This document shows positions 20,967 to 30,900 of a DNA stretch of 35,112 bases, piece by piece. Made by a program: the position numbers and the translations under genes. The notes under the pieces were generated by a model, which saw only the letters and a list, made by a program, of their open reading frames with translations, searched no databases and had not been told where the DNA came from. The DNA comes from Nemertoderma westbladi. Its lineage: Eukaryota; Xenacoelomorpha; Nemertodermatida; Nemertodermatidae. Location: NCBI GenBank assembly GCA_032718475.1, contig JAUCBJ010005681.1, positions 1 through 35,112 on the forward strand. The letters run 5' to 3'. The stretch's first letter is position 1. Each line of letters begins with the position of its first letter.

Positions 20967-21222
20967 GTGTCAAGTGTGTAGTGCTATGTCTAGTCTCCCG
21001 TCCTCTTGCCATAGTCAATTGGCCCCCAGTCCCAGTAGCTAGTTGGAAAAAGGGTTACATGACTATAGTACTTACTTTGATTATATTGGTTATATGATTA
21101 TATTCTAATGATTATTACATACGTACCTACTAATTGCACTTTTAATTAAATTTGCACTTAGGAGTTCGTATTACTTCACATGTGGTGCCTTCCAGGCATC
21201 CCCACATCTCCCCCTCCAAGTT
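20967..21222 (-). other. element 2 3' untranslated region
   Basis: 256 bp between the end of the accessory gene and the 3' LTR. On the minus strand a purine-rich CAAGAGGACGGGAGA lies about 30 bases before the LTR, and GAGAAGGGAAAG is inside the LTR start; neither sits exactly at a boundary, so the polypurine tract is unresolved. Confidence 0.4.
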
Positions 21223-21759
21223 CTAGTTCGCTCCTCCTGTCTTTGGGAACCATCTCAGTTCCTTCCCTTTGTCGTCGTCCTGTCTTGGTCGCTTTCTAGT
21301 TGTCGCCGCTCCCTTGTTCTTGTCCCCCTTAAGGTTCCTGATCCTTGCCGTTACTTCCCTACTGATTCCCGTCGTCGACTCCTTGGGCGCTGGTGTTATT
21401 AGCTCCCGGTATCGCTTCGCAGGTGGCCCCTCCGAATGCCCCTGCTGCTTCCCCCTAGTGGCGTCCCATAGGATCACCTTCATGGCCCGTGGCACATGCT
21501 CCGCCAAGAAATCTCTGAACTCTCCCCGGTTCTCTGGTGTCCACCTGTCTAAATACCTCTGTGTATTTATAACTCCGGCATATGACGCCGCCATTGACAC
21601 TTCCTGATAAGTAAACGGAAGTCTCCGTTTGATGATTTCCAGGTGGGCCTCCTGGTTAATATTAAAGAAGCCCCACCGGAATTCCTGGGCCTTCATCCGC
21701 TGCTGCGTCATGATGCCATCCAGTCGCATTGGCGTCCATAGTGCCCCCGGAAGTTGCAC
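21223..21759 (-). pseudogene. element 2 accessory gene: C-terminal helical part and basic tail
   Basis: Frame of 178 codons overlapping the end of the zinc-knuckle frame by 52 bp in another phase; its apparent start is a GTG, so it is a continuation after a frameshift, not a separate gene. The segment FRWGFFNINQEAHLEIIKRR through LDRWTPENRGEFRDFLAEHVP aligns by eye with the corresponding stretch of element 1 (13700-13920): an aromatic cluster, then x-Ile-x-Gln, a basic helix, and a final F-x-x-x-L-x-P. The tail is Lys/Arg-rich (RKRPRQDDDKGKELR near the end), as in element 1. Function unknown; nucleic-acid binding or nuclear import is an inference from charge. Confidence 0.6.
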
Positions 21760-22671
21760 TTAGAACACCGGTTGTGCAACCATGGACACGCCCCCATCCT
21801 ATGACTCGACTCGCGGCAGTAGAGGCAACTCGTCCCATTCTGGAATCGGTACAAGCAGCTCCTTTCCTGGTGAGCAAGCCTCCCGCAGTGATCGCAGCCG
21901 AGTACCAATGCCTCCCGCCCCATGTCGTCTTTCGTCCCAAGCGATCTCCTCGGTCTATGGAGTTGCTGGTAAGCGAACTTCTGGATGTTAGTGTCCCTGT
22001 CCATGCCTATCTCCTCGTCTCGCCTGGGCATCGTCTCTCCGAATACTACCCGTGGTGCCGTTCCTGGTTGCTCGCCCAACCTGATGGTGCTCCCCGCGAA
22101 ATCCATCGCCAGCTCCTCATGCACCCAGGCCCGCTTGCCGGGTCTATCCCAGAAGGCCCTCGCCCCGCTGGCCGTCACCACTCTCCCGCCAACCCAGTCC
22201 GTGTCTGAGTGGCCGATTCTCCCGATGGGCGGCATCTCTCCGAACTCGTCGTCGTCCTCGTCCTCCTCTGGCAGTGGCTCCAAACCCGGTACTGTGTCCC
22301 TTCCCATCTTGGCTCTCGCCCGTGACTCTCCATCCTTCCAGTTCCCCTGGCCTTCTCTTCGCGAAATCACCCTCGGCGCCCGCTGGTATGGGCATCGTCT
22401 GCAATCCCGATGTTGACTGTTTCAGCGATCCTTCCGCCCACCCCAATTCTCGCCCTAGAGACTCGCCCGAACTCCCTGATGTCCAGTGTAGATCGTCCAA
22501 GGCCGCCTGGGCCTCGAACCCATAGCCCTCTCCTCTAGCTTCCGCCTCTCTTTCTTCTGCCTCCATCCTTTCTCATCTAGCGATTTCTTCCAATCGCTTC
22601 GCCTCTCGTCTATCCGCCTCTAGCTGCTCCCACATCTGATATGGTGTATCCACCTCCCTGTCTACTAGATA
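21708..22671 (-). pseudogene. element 2 accessory gene: linker and three CCHC zinc knuckles
   Basis: The frame of the exonuclease-like part continues past its TGA (22672-22674) as a charged coiled coil, past a second TGA (22573-22575), then through an acidic linker. A frameshift somewhere in 22200-22370 moves it to the frame ending at 21708. That frame ends in three perfect C-x2-C-x4-H-x4-C knuckles, CDHCGRLAHQERSC, CLYCRESSHRMGAC and CSKCNFRGHYGRQC (21726-21898). Such knuckles bind single-stranded RNA or DNA in retroviral nucleocapsids. Gag knuckles normally sit before the protease; these lie far downstream of pol, in the accessory gene, at the same relative place as those of element 1. Confidence 0.7.
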
Positions 22672-23704
22672 TCAGCAGTTATAGTATACCGACTCGCCCT
22701 TCAGCCCCGGGTGGTCTACCAGACCCTCGAAAGCCACTTTGAAGGCTCTTCTGTAGTTCAGGGGTGATCCCAATAGCAGAAATGCCATTGGTTGTCTTTC
22801 AATAACCACAGTCATGAATAGGTTTAGCAAACCTATCATTATCCAGTCCTCCTGCAGGATATATCGCTTCTGATATATCTTTATCGCTCCTCTCCGGAAT
22901 TGATACACCCCTTGCTTCCCCGGCCTCGCTCCCCACTTCAGCGAGTTCGCCAACTCCGCTCCATACTCCTCCCTGAATTTACCCCAGTCCACTGGCTTGT
23001 GGCATACGAGCCCCATTAGCTGGCCCATCGCCACCGCTCCACAATGGCCCGTGTTCTCTACTAGTCCCAACTCGGCTGGCCCCGACATAGCCATGTAGAC
23101 CGTTTGCGTGTCCAGGAGGTTGGGGGTCTCCGGACTGATGATCCTCTCCGCATCGTCGCGGATCACCGATCCCACCTTTATCGTCGACTTCTCTCTTACT
23201 ACGTTCTGCACCGCCCTTGGCAACCGGTTTAACTTCGGCCCATTCTTCTTCCCATACGTTCCCAGATCGAACAGGAATATATCCCCATTTGGCGCGGCCA
23301 AATGCAGGAGTATGGTTCTGGCCGACCCCGCCGACCCTCTTCTTGAACCTTCCTCGTCTTCCACGGTCCCTTCGTTGTCTAGGACCATGTATCCTCCCCT
23401 GCTGACGGACTCTACAAACCTCTTCCAGTCCTTTTTCGGTGGTTCCCTTGGATACTTCGGTATCCCGAACTTCGCCTCGTCTCCCTTTACCACGTAGTGG
23501 AAATGCTCGAAGATCGCGTTGTCTAGCGATGGTGTCCCGTAGGTCCCGACCAGCCGCTGCTCGTGCACCTCCCTGAAATGGTCCTGCAGCGCTCGCGCCT
23601 TGTGACCCTTCTCTAACCGCTCGTAGTATTCTTTTGGTGAAATCTACCAGTATCTCCTTTCCTCCCAACTCCGCCTTTCTCTTTCTAACAAGTTTCTCCG
23701 CCAT
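22672..23704 (-). pseudogene. element 2 accessory gene: RNase D-like exonuclease domain
   Basis: Starts at the ATG at 23704 (MAEKLVRKRKAELGGKE). A frameshift near 23630-23637, in an A-run, carries the sense into the frame running to 22672. The N-terminal 100 residues match the element 1 N-part (Pro followed by aromatics, IPKYP, DWKRF). Then YMVLDNEGT gives D-x-E (ExoI). LPRAVQNVVREKSTIKVGS followed by VIRDD gives ExoII; the aligned element 1 stretch is LPQPVLEMLFDERILKIGS then AVYGD. LLDTQT matches VDTQL. The ExoIII Y-x3-D is not found around QEDWIMIGLLNLF. The domain order and the ExoI-ExoII spacing fit the RNase D superfamily; activity is doubtful without the fourth acidic residue. Confidence 0.65.
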
Positions 23705-24109
23705 TTCGAACTCTCCCGATCGCTCACCTATAAGGGGGCTTTTACCAAGGCTCAATATAAGTGAGTGATGTAGTTAGGATGGTCTGTACGGTCCGATAAT
23801 GGCCTATCTCTCTCTGAACGCTAGGTTATTGCCGAATTTTCTTATTCTACTCCCTAAAAGGTGCCAAATTTCATAAATTCCCTAATTTTGTCAGTTACTT
23901 TTATTATGTTCTAGAATATCCTGCCTACTGTTACCATAATTTGTCTAATTTTGATTTTAATATTTTATTTTAAATCCTACAACTGTATCAGTATCTATTA
24001 ATGGATTATTTATTTTAATCCCCCTTCTGACCTATTCTACGGGCCGTGCAGTACAGTAGTATGTCTCGTGCGGCCTATACGATCTGTCCTGCTGTACCCA
24101 CGTGCCCCC
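23705..24109. other. spacer between accessory gene and minisatellite in element 2
   Basis: About 400 bp, AT-rich in the middle, without a coding frame. It corresponds in position to the 1.8-kb spacer between pol and accessory gene in element 1, but I see no sequence match. Confidence 0.45.
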
Positions 24110-24948
24110 CTCTCACTACTCACTACTAACTCTACTAACTTTTACTAACACACTAACTCTTACTAACATTCTAACTAACTTCTACTAACTCTTACTATGT
24201 ACCCTCTTACTAACTCTTCTACTAACGGTACTACACGTACCGTTTTACTAACTCTTCTACTAACGGTACTACACATACCCTCTTACTAACTCTTCTACTA
24301 ACAGTACTACACGTACCCTCCTACTAACTCTTATACTAACTCTCACTAATGGTACTACCATTAGTAATTAATCTTACTAACTAACTCCACTAACTCTTAC
24401 TAATGGTACTACGTACCCTCTTACTAACTAACTCCACTAACTCTTACTAACGGTACTACGTACCCTCTTACTAACTAACTCCACTAACTCTTACTAACAG
24501 TACTACGTACCCTCTTACTAACTAACTCCACTAACTCTTACTAACGGTACTACATACCCTCTTACTAACTAACTCCACTAACTCTTACTAACGGTACTAC
24601 GTACCCTCTTACTAACTAACTCCCCTAACTCTTACTAACGGTACTACGTACCCTCTTACTAACTAACTCCACTAGCTCTTACTAACGGTACTACATACCC
24701 TCTTACTAACTAACTCCACTAACTAACGGTACTACGTACCCTCTCACTACTAACTCCACTATCTAATGGTACTATGCACCCTCTTACTAACTAACTCCAC
24801 TAACTAACGGTACTACGTACCCTCTTACTACTAACTCCACTAACTAACGGTACTACGTACCCTCTTACTACTAACTAACTCTCTAACTAACTTCTATCTG
24901 CCTACTTACTTACTACGTACCTACTATGTACTATCACCCTCCTTTCTC
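24110..24948. repeat. 47-bp minisatellite built from ACTAAC words
   Basis: The word CCCTC recurs at 24416, 24463, 24510, 24557, 24604, 24651 and 24698, an exact 47-bp period. The unit contains TTACTAACTAACTCCACTAA, then CTCTTACTAACGGTACTACG and TACC. To the left the units are irregular and to the right they shorten to about 37-41 bp. The array lies where the rest of RNase H and the integrase of element 2 should be. Confidence 0.9.
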
Positions 24949-25069
24949 TTACTCTCTTTCTATTATTTTTATTGTTTTTATTTTTTTTATATTTTGTGTG
25001 GGAAGGGCGTCTCGCCCTCAATCCCACCCCCTCAGTCCAACACTTGGATGACTAAACTCTATGAGCCCC

Positions 25070-25681
25070 CTATCGTAGTACTAGGTAAAGTGCTGCTCCG
25101 TATGCTTCCAATGACGCATCGGAGAACATGTGTAGATCCAGATCCGTCATGTCCCCATCCGGGAAATACACGCGTGGCATGCTGTACGTCCCCATCTGTT
25201 CTAAACTCTCCGTCCACTTGCTCCATTGCTTGCTGATCTCTTCCGGGACCTCTGTATCCCATTCGTCCTTTAGCTTATATACTTTCTTAAGTATCTGTTT
25301 CCCCGTGACTAACAGTGGGGATGCTAGGCCTAGGAGATCGTATATCCTTGCTATGTATGATACATAGCCCCTCTTTGTGTGGATGTCCGCGCCCTCCTGG
25401 CTCAGCTGATACTTGAACTCGTCTGTCTCCCGGTTCCACACGATCCCTAGTGCCTTCTGGTGGGACTCTACTCGTTTGTCCGCCATGTTCTGTCCCTTGG
25501 CTGTCGTGGGGTTATTCATGGTCGACTCTGGCCTCCTGTCCTCTATGGCTTTCATAAACTCTTCTGAGCTGGATTTGAACTTGGTCAGGTTAAACCCGGA
25601 TCCCTTCAGGATGTCGCGAATCTCGCGCCCTGTATCCAGTAGTTCTTTAACCGTGTTTCCAGACTCCATTCCGTCGTCTAC
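25070..25681 (-). pseudogene. element 2 pol: RT thumb and start of RNase H
   Basis: Directly downstream of the stop in the YVDD position, in the same frame: VDDGMESGNT, then SHQKALGIVWNRETDEFKY, IYDLLGLASPLLV and W..W, the usual order of the BEL/Pao RT C-terminus. DLDLHMFSDASLEAYGAALY is the start of RNase H with its first catalytic Asp. The frame then ends in unrelated sequence beside the minisatellite, so the rest of RNase H and the whole integrase are gone. Confidence 0.85.
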
Positions 25682-26452
25682 TTAGAGGCCGCGTCGAATC
25701 ATATTGACGGCTTTGGCGCTATATTTATCCTCTTTCCCCTCTACTGTATCCCTCACAGCCACAGTCGTCGTAAATGAGGACGACTTAGCCCCCATATTCT
25801 GCACCACCATCTTGTACATCGGTATTGTCGATGGTTCCTCGTCACCGTTGTACCATAGGAAGCGCTGGCTGTCACTATCCTCCTGCGTCACACGGACTTG
25901 GTTGAACATGCCTTCAATGTCGCAGGTGAAGGCGTGCCTCCCGTTTCTGAATCTCAGTAGGACCTTGATTCCTGAGTTATAGATATTGGGGCCTTCCAGC
26001 AGGTAGTCGTTTAGGCATTTGCCGTTGGTCTTAGCCGATGCGTCAACTTCCATCCGTAATTTACCTTTCTTTGGATCTAGAGCCACGTGAAGTGGCAGAT
26101 AATAGGTCCTATCCGTGTTCGGTTCGTCGACCGGTAACTCCACGGCCCATCCTTTCTCGATATACTTCCTTATCGTCTTGTGGATGTACTCATCCTTTTC
26201 GGGGCTCCGCCTCAGCGTTTGCTTCAGTTTGCGGAGCCTCGTGAGTACCATTCCCTTGTTATCTGGTAGCGGTAATTTTGGTTGTTTCCACACCATCCCT
26301 ATGGTGTACTCCCCCTCGTCGCATTTCATCGACTCCTTTACGCTTTGTATTGCCTGTTTATCTTCTACCGAGGTTCCCACCTCGGTCTCTATCAATCCCT
26401 CAAAGTCCTGTCTGAGTAGTCTCCTGAGCTGCTCCTCCGCTCCTTCATCTTA
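25682..26452 (-). pseudogene. element 2 pol: reverse transcriptase fingers and palm
   Basis: After a TAA (26450-26452) the frame continues with the conserved pre-RT helix (EEQLRRLLRQDFEGL) and the RT: TYYLPLHVAL, KLRMEVDASAKT, then FTCDIEGMFNQVRV with the first catalytic Asp (about D159 of the frame from 26395). It stops with TAA at 25682-25684, which stands precisely where the Tyr of YVDD is expected; VDDG follows at once. RT would copy element RNA into cDNA; this copy would yield a protein lacking the catalytic loop. The frame is shared with the parts on either side, so only point stops separate them. Confidence 0.85.
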
Positions 26453-28200
26453 AATCTCCCTCATAGTTCCCGCGAACATGCACCCTGATGTCTCCGACAT
26501 CCTAAACGGAATCTTGGTTCTAATTGAGCCGCTTATCGTCCACCCGAATGGTGTTAAAATTGCCACCTGGTCACGCTGTCTGTCTTCGTCTTGCCAATAT
26601 CTGCAGTTCATGGTCTGATGAAGTGCGTTCGTGTGTAATTGGCATTTGTTGTTTGGATTATAGCCGTCCTTATACAGTGCGCTGCGTATCGCACTTGCAT
26701 TCGTACCTAGATCCCTACTATTCTTATTGTTTGGTTTCAGCCTACTGGGCGTGTTGGGGTTATGTTTGTTTATGTTGTTATTTTTCCCCTGTCCGCTCCA
26801 TGGTGTGGCCCTACCCCCGGCTACATGTGGACTAGTAGTCCCCTGCATCGCCACGTATGGCAGCGATTGTCTGAGCTTTGGCAATGCGTTCGCCGTGTTG
26901 TGTTCTGGTTTCGGCCTGTTATATTTGGTCTTTGGCCCCTTTCCCAGACTATCCTCGCTATAGACTGGGTCTGTGATCAATTCGGCTTCGTAGTTGAGGA
27001 AGATCGACATTTCTTCTAGGCGTGGTTCCGCACGCTTCTTCTCACGGGTGGAGAAAGCGATTTTTCTCCATTTATTGCGCAGCCAGATCGGCAGCGCCTG
27101 CGCTATCGTGGTGATGTTATTAGATGTGTTGAGTTCATATGGCGCGTCTAGCATCTTCAACACGATCAGTGCCTTCTCGACTTTGTTCGCAAATGTCTTT
27201 ATGCTAACGGGGTTATCCTGTAGGCCACCCGATGTTATACTCATATATCCTATTGATAGTGATATCTCAGAGTCTGCCGGATGATCTTGGCTGGGTGCCC
27301 GTACTCCCTGTCCAGGGCCCGCCATGCAGTCGTGAAGCCACCCTCGATGCCCTGGTACTGCCTCACGATGTCATACTCTGGGCCTCCTGTATATACCTTT
27401 AGATATTTTAGGCACTCCGCCTGCGTCAGGTTCTTGGTCAATATCTCGTTGCTGTACATGCGACGGAATTGCAGGTATTCTACCAGCCTACTTCCATCGA
27501 ATTTAAATGGCTCCACGGGTGGTAGCTCGATCCTGGTCTTGAGTGCATCGATTAATGTAGCCATTCCCATCGCCTGTGCTTCCAATGGGTTCGAAGGATG
27601 CTGTACAGATTCTCCCGTTGGGTGCGGTCCGCCCATCCTGTTCGTTGCTTTCCGTTGTGTCGGATATACCATTGGGGGTAATGGCCCCCTCCATATTTCC
27701 GTGTCGCAAGATCTGTTCTCGTCCAGGGGATTCGATGTTCTCATTCCTGTTTGAATATATTGTTGATATTGCAATGGGGGAATGTCACCCTGTCCCCCCC
27801 CCCCCCCCAACGATGGTATGTTTTGTACTGGGGTTGATGTTAATATATTGGGGCCCATACATCTACCTGCAATATCCCCCTCAACCGGGTATTTGCATAT
27901 ATTTGTTCTTGGTTGTTTATATTGCCTATCTGCAATATCCCCCTCAACCGGGTATATGTTATGTCCCTGCATGCTATAGTCATACTTTTGTGCTGGTACA
28001 GGTATAGGCCTATCCACTTCTTGCCTACCTACTGGTATGTACTCCGCAACTTCTGGATCTAATCCTGCCGTTCGCGCTACCCTATCGCCTACACTATCTC
28101 TCCCAGCATGGCCTATAGTATGTGCAGTAAGGCCTACAGTATGTCCTGCGCTCTGCATGTGCCCTTCCGGACCGAAGTTTAATCTTCTCGAATCTCAAAT
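26450..28200 (-). pseudogene. element 2 gag core (DUF1759-like), knuckle and post-protease block
   Basis: The frame 28158-27250 holds the gag core: LPPVEPFKFDGSRLVEYLQF, YLKVYTGGPEYDIVRQY and AWRALDREYG. A frameshift near 27250 moves the sense into the frame 27325-26450, which continues the gag helices (VSIKTFANKVEKALIVLKML; ALPIWLRNKW). A Cys/His group KCQLHTNALHQTMNC follows, and after only about nine residues VAILTPFGWTISG, a block that normally comes after the protease. No D-S/T-G is seen between them, so the protease is deleted (junction about 26565-26590). The frame ends at the TAA 26450-26452. YPVEGDIA is encoded twice by a direct DNA repeat 62 bp apart (near 27868 and 27930). Confidence 0.8.
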
Positions 28201-28765
28201 CTCCCTGCGACTACCGTTATCTCGATCGGCAGCTATATCCCCTCCACTTTCGATCCCCTCCACTATTCTCGTCCTCGTACCGGTACGCCCTGTACCCTTC
28301 TCTCGGCGTATAGTACACCTCGCCAGGTTGCGTCTCTCCGGGACGACGGCAATCTCCCAGAGTTCGACCCCACCGCCTCTCCAACTCCATCTCTACTACC
28401 GACGGCTCGCTATCCGTCCTCGCTCTCCTGTCGCTCGGAACGACACTTCTTCTACTCTCTTCTCTCCTTCTTTCTGCAGTGTAGCATCCCCGCTCGTGAG
28501 ATCTCTCGTCGACCTCCCAGTTCAACTCCACTGTTTTTCTTCCCTCTTCTGACTGGCCTCGACATCTTGTCGCTCGCCCTCTCGTGACGCCACGGTCTCT
28601 CTACCCGGTCGCACGCCGATGGGGATATTCCTAATCCCCCTATTACTCTCCATCGTCGGGTGCTGCGGTTCACCTAACTCGCCCCGCGCATTGTCCGCCG
28701 ACGCCTGTGGGACACTCTCTGCCCCCCCCTCTTGCCGCTAATCTCTCGTTGTGGGGCTCCTGTAG

Positions 28766-28781
28766 CCCCCCCCCCCCCCCC
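28766..28781. repeat. C16 tract in gag of element 2
   Basis: Uninterrupted 16 C (Gly codons on the coding strand). Similar tracts are at 27794-27808 (15 C) and 29392-29415 (24 C). Each lies in the gag region and can shift the frame; lengths may also be uncertain in the assembly. Confidence 0.9.
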
Positions 28782-28879
28782 ACTCGCCACCTATCACTTC
28801 ACTATCTCTCACTTCGCCTCTGCGTCCCTCTCTAGTCGACGCACTTTCCCTACTGTGGCTGGGTCTATTCACCCCCGCC

Positions 28880-29045
28880 TCTCCATCTATCACTGCGTGG
28901 CCTGGAAGGCTCCCGTCGGGTTGACTCACCCCCACTACTCCCTGCGTATTAATTACGTGGCCTACCAGGCTCCCGTCGGGGTCTCTCACCCCGTTACCCC
29001 CTGCGTACTGATTATGTGGCCTGGCAGGCTCTCGTTGGCCGGGCC
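28880..29045 (-). repeat. 60-bp coding tandem repeat in gag of element 2
   Basis: Three units of about 60 bp, each with GTGGCCT..(A/C)AGGCTC(C/T)CGT on the + strand and encoding (D/N)GSL(P/V)GHVINTQGVVGV-like peptides on the minus strand. Units one and two differ by a single base in a G-run, which breaks the frame. Confidence 0.8.
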
Positions 29046-30900
29046 ACCTACATCTGCCGCGTTTATATTGATAGCACCAGTATCAATATTATTTTCTAAA
29101 TTATTTAAATTATTAGAATTATTCTGTGCTGAATTCGGATTATTATTTAAATTATTCTGTATATTTGAATTAGAATCGGGATTATTTTGCTTGTTTGAAT
29201 TAAAATTATTATTTAGATTATTTTGCGTATTTAAATTTAAATTATTTGAATTATTTTCTACATTTAAATTAGGATCGTTCGGATTTAAATTACTATTATC
29301 GGGCAAAGTATTATTTCCTGCAATGAAAGATTGATTAGGGTTATCTACTACGGTACTATTAATATTGACGCCTTCTAGCGTATTATTATTACCCCCCCCC
29401 CCCCCCCCCCCCCCCGCCCGTACGGTTACACCAGTCTTGGGTCGGTCGTCCGGTCCCTGTAAGTGGGGTATTAACAAAAGTTTCCATTACTTCTGGCTCC
29501 TCGTAAACACTACCCGAGCCAGCCTCACTCTCTGATAGCCCCAACTGCGCCAGTTCTAATCGGCGCTTCTGTTTGGCCTGATATTGCATAAGCCCCCTCA
29601 ACCGGGCGTGCATGTCATCCCGCACATGCTTTCCCGTTCTCTCTCTCTCCCTATCCTCTCGCAAACTCTGCTCGGCCAACTCCGCCTCTCTTGCAATCCT
29701 CTCAAGCCGCCTCGCCCCATGCTCTTTTCGCTCGCTCGCCCCTCTCGCCTCATGCTCTTTACGCTCGCTCTCCTCTCTCGCCTCACGCTCTTTACGCTCA
29801 CTCTCCTCTCTCGCCCCTCTCGCCTCATGCTCTTTATGCTCGTTCGCCTCTTTCGCCTCTTGCTCTTCTCGCTCCTTTCCTTCCCTTATTTCTATCTCCT
29901 CACACTCTCTAAAGTTTCTCGCGACCCTCTCAGCCCTCTCTTTATTCTCTCTCGCCAGCTCTCTCTCTCTTTCTAACAACGCAGTTCCCTCTTCCAACTG
30001 CCTCTCTGGTCTAGCGCCACCATGTCTAATTGACACGCCAGATCTATTTCTAACACCCTTCTTGCTTTTGCGGAGGATGTAGCGGACTTGTCGGTCGTGA
30101 CGGACCCCCGTCGCCCCTCTGTCCTACTAACTTTCCCCCGCTTTCTGGGGTTCTCGCTAACTGACGAGACCGAATCCTCGGGGTTAATCTCGGATTCGCC
30201 TTCATGTGGGTCTGCCCAACCCACTAACTTAATTCCCCTAGCATCCACTAAATACGGCCCTATGTACACTACTTGGGGCTCCATTATCCCGGACTGCCAC
30301 AGTTCCAATAGTTCGGTGGCGACCCCTCTCGCTCTCTCACTGGCTAGTTCTCCCTGCCCGAAACGAACTAGGTATCTGAAATGTTTATTCGACTCACCTA
30401 GTCGCTGGCTCAACTTCCCTTGGTCTACCTTTGCTCCCTCTCTGGCCTCCCTGAGCTGTTTCTTCGTCACGTTGTAGGCTCGTCGGAGCCGATCACTGGT
30501 TCCGACGTCCTCGTCGCCGACCTCTCCTCCTCCCCTCCTGGTTTGGCGTCGTACCGGCGGCCCCACCGTCGCCGTTCCGGGGGGCTGTCCGTCGCCCTCG
30601 GCCTGTGGCTGGCTGGCGACATCGGTACTTCGACCGCCGTCGTGCATCGACTCGTCCCCTCGTTGTAGTAGACGGCCGCCCTCCGCTTGGGCTGCCGGAT
30701 CGTCTCTCTCCGGCGAATCCGGCGTTGCGGGTCGATACCGTCGTGTTGCGGCCTCACGGATCATTTCGTTGGTATCGTCCGGAGTCCGTGGCGGTGTTCT
30801 TTCTCCCTCTAGGTCTCGGGGCTCTGTGCTCATCTTTTTTAACTTTTTTCTTTTGGTGGCTGGCAGTCACAGTTTAGCAGTGGTACTCGGAATTTCGTAC

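Larger units (their letters stand above)
28201..30833 (-). pseudogene. element 2 gag, long N-terminal region
   Basis: Starts at ATG 30833 (MSTEPRDLEGERTPP), a hydrophilic protein with a helical segment near 30100-30450. Near 30036 the sense shifts to a frame encoding a charged coiled coil with repeated (S/G)ERKEHEAR units (about 29700-29850). That frame runs into a 24-C tract (29392-29415, Gly codons on the minus strand) and comes out in another frame as an Asn-rich region (about 29050-29390), followed by three copies of a roughly 20-residue unit with SLPGH/SLVGH and a V-x-x-T-Q-G-V core (28880-29040). One missing G there shifts the frame again. The remaining part to 28201 is Arg/Glu-rich in several frames. 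No known domain; assigned to gag by position. Confidence 0.6.

Noticed and set aside
21708-21759. programmed frameshift between knuckles and tail of the accessory gene
   Set aside because: Both elements shift frame near this point, but in opposite directions (+1 in element 1, -1 in element 2) and without a shared slippery site; independent indels explain it better.
28986-29477. Asn-rich frame as a separate gene
   Set aside because: It is continuous in sense with the coiled-coil frame across the C-tract and with the repeat frame after it; it is part of gag.
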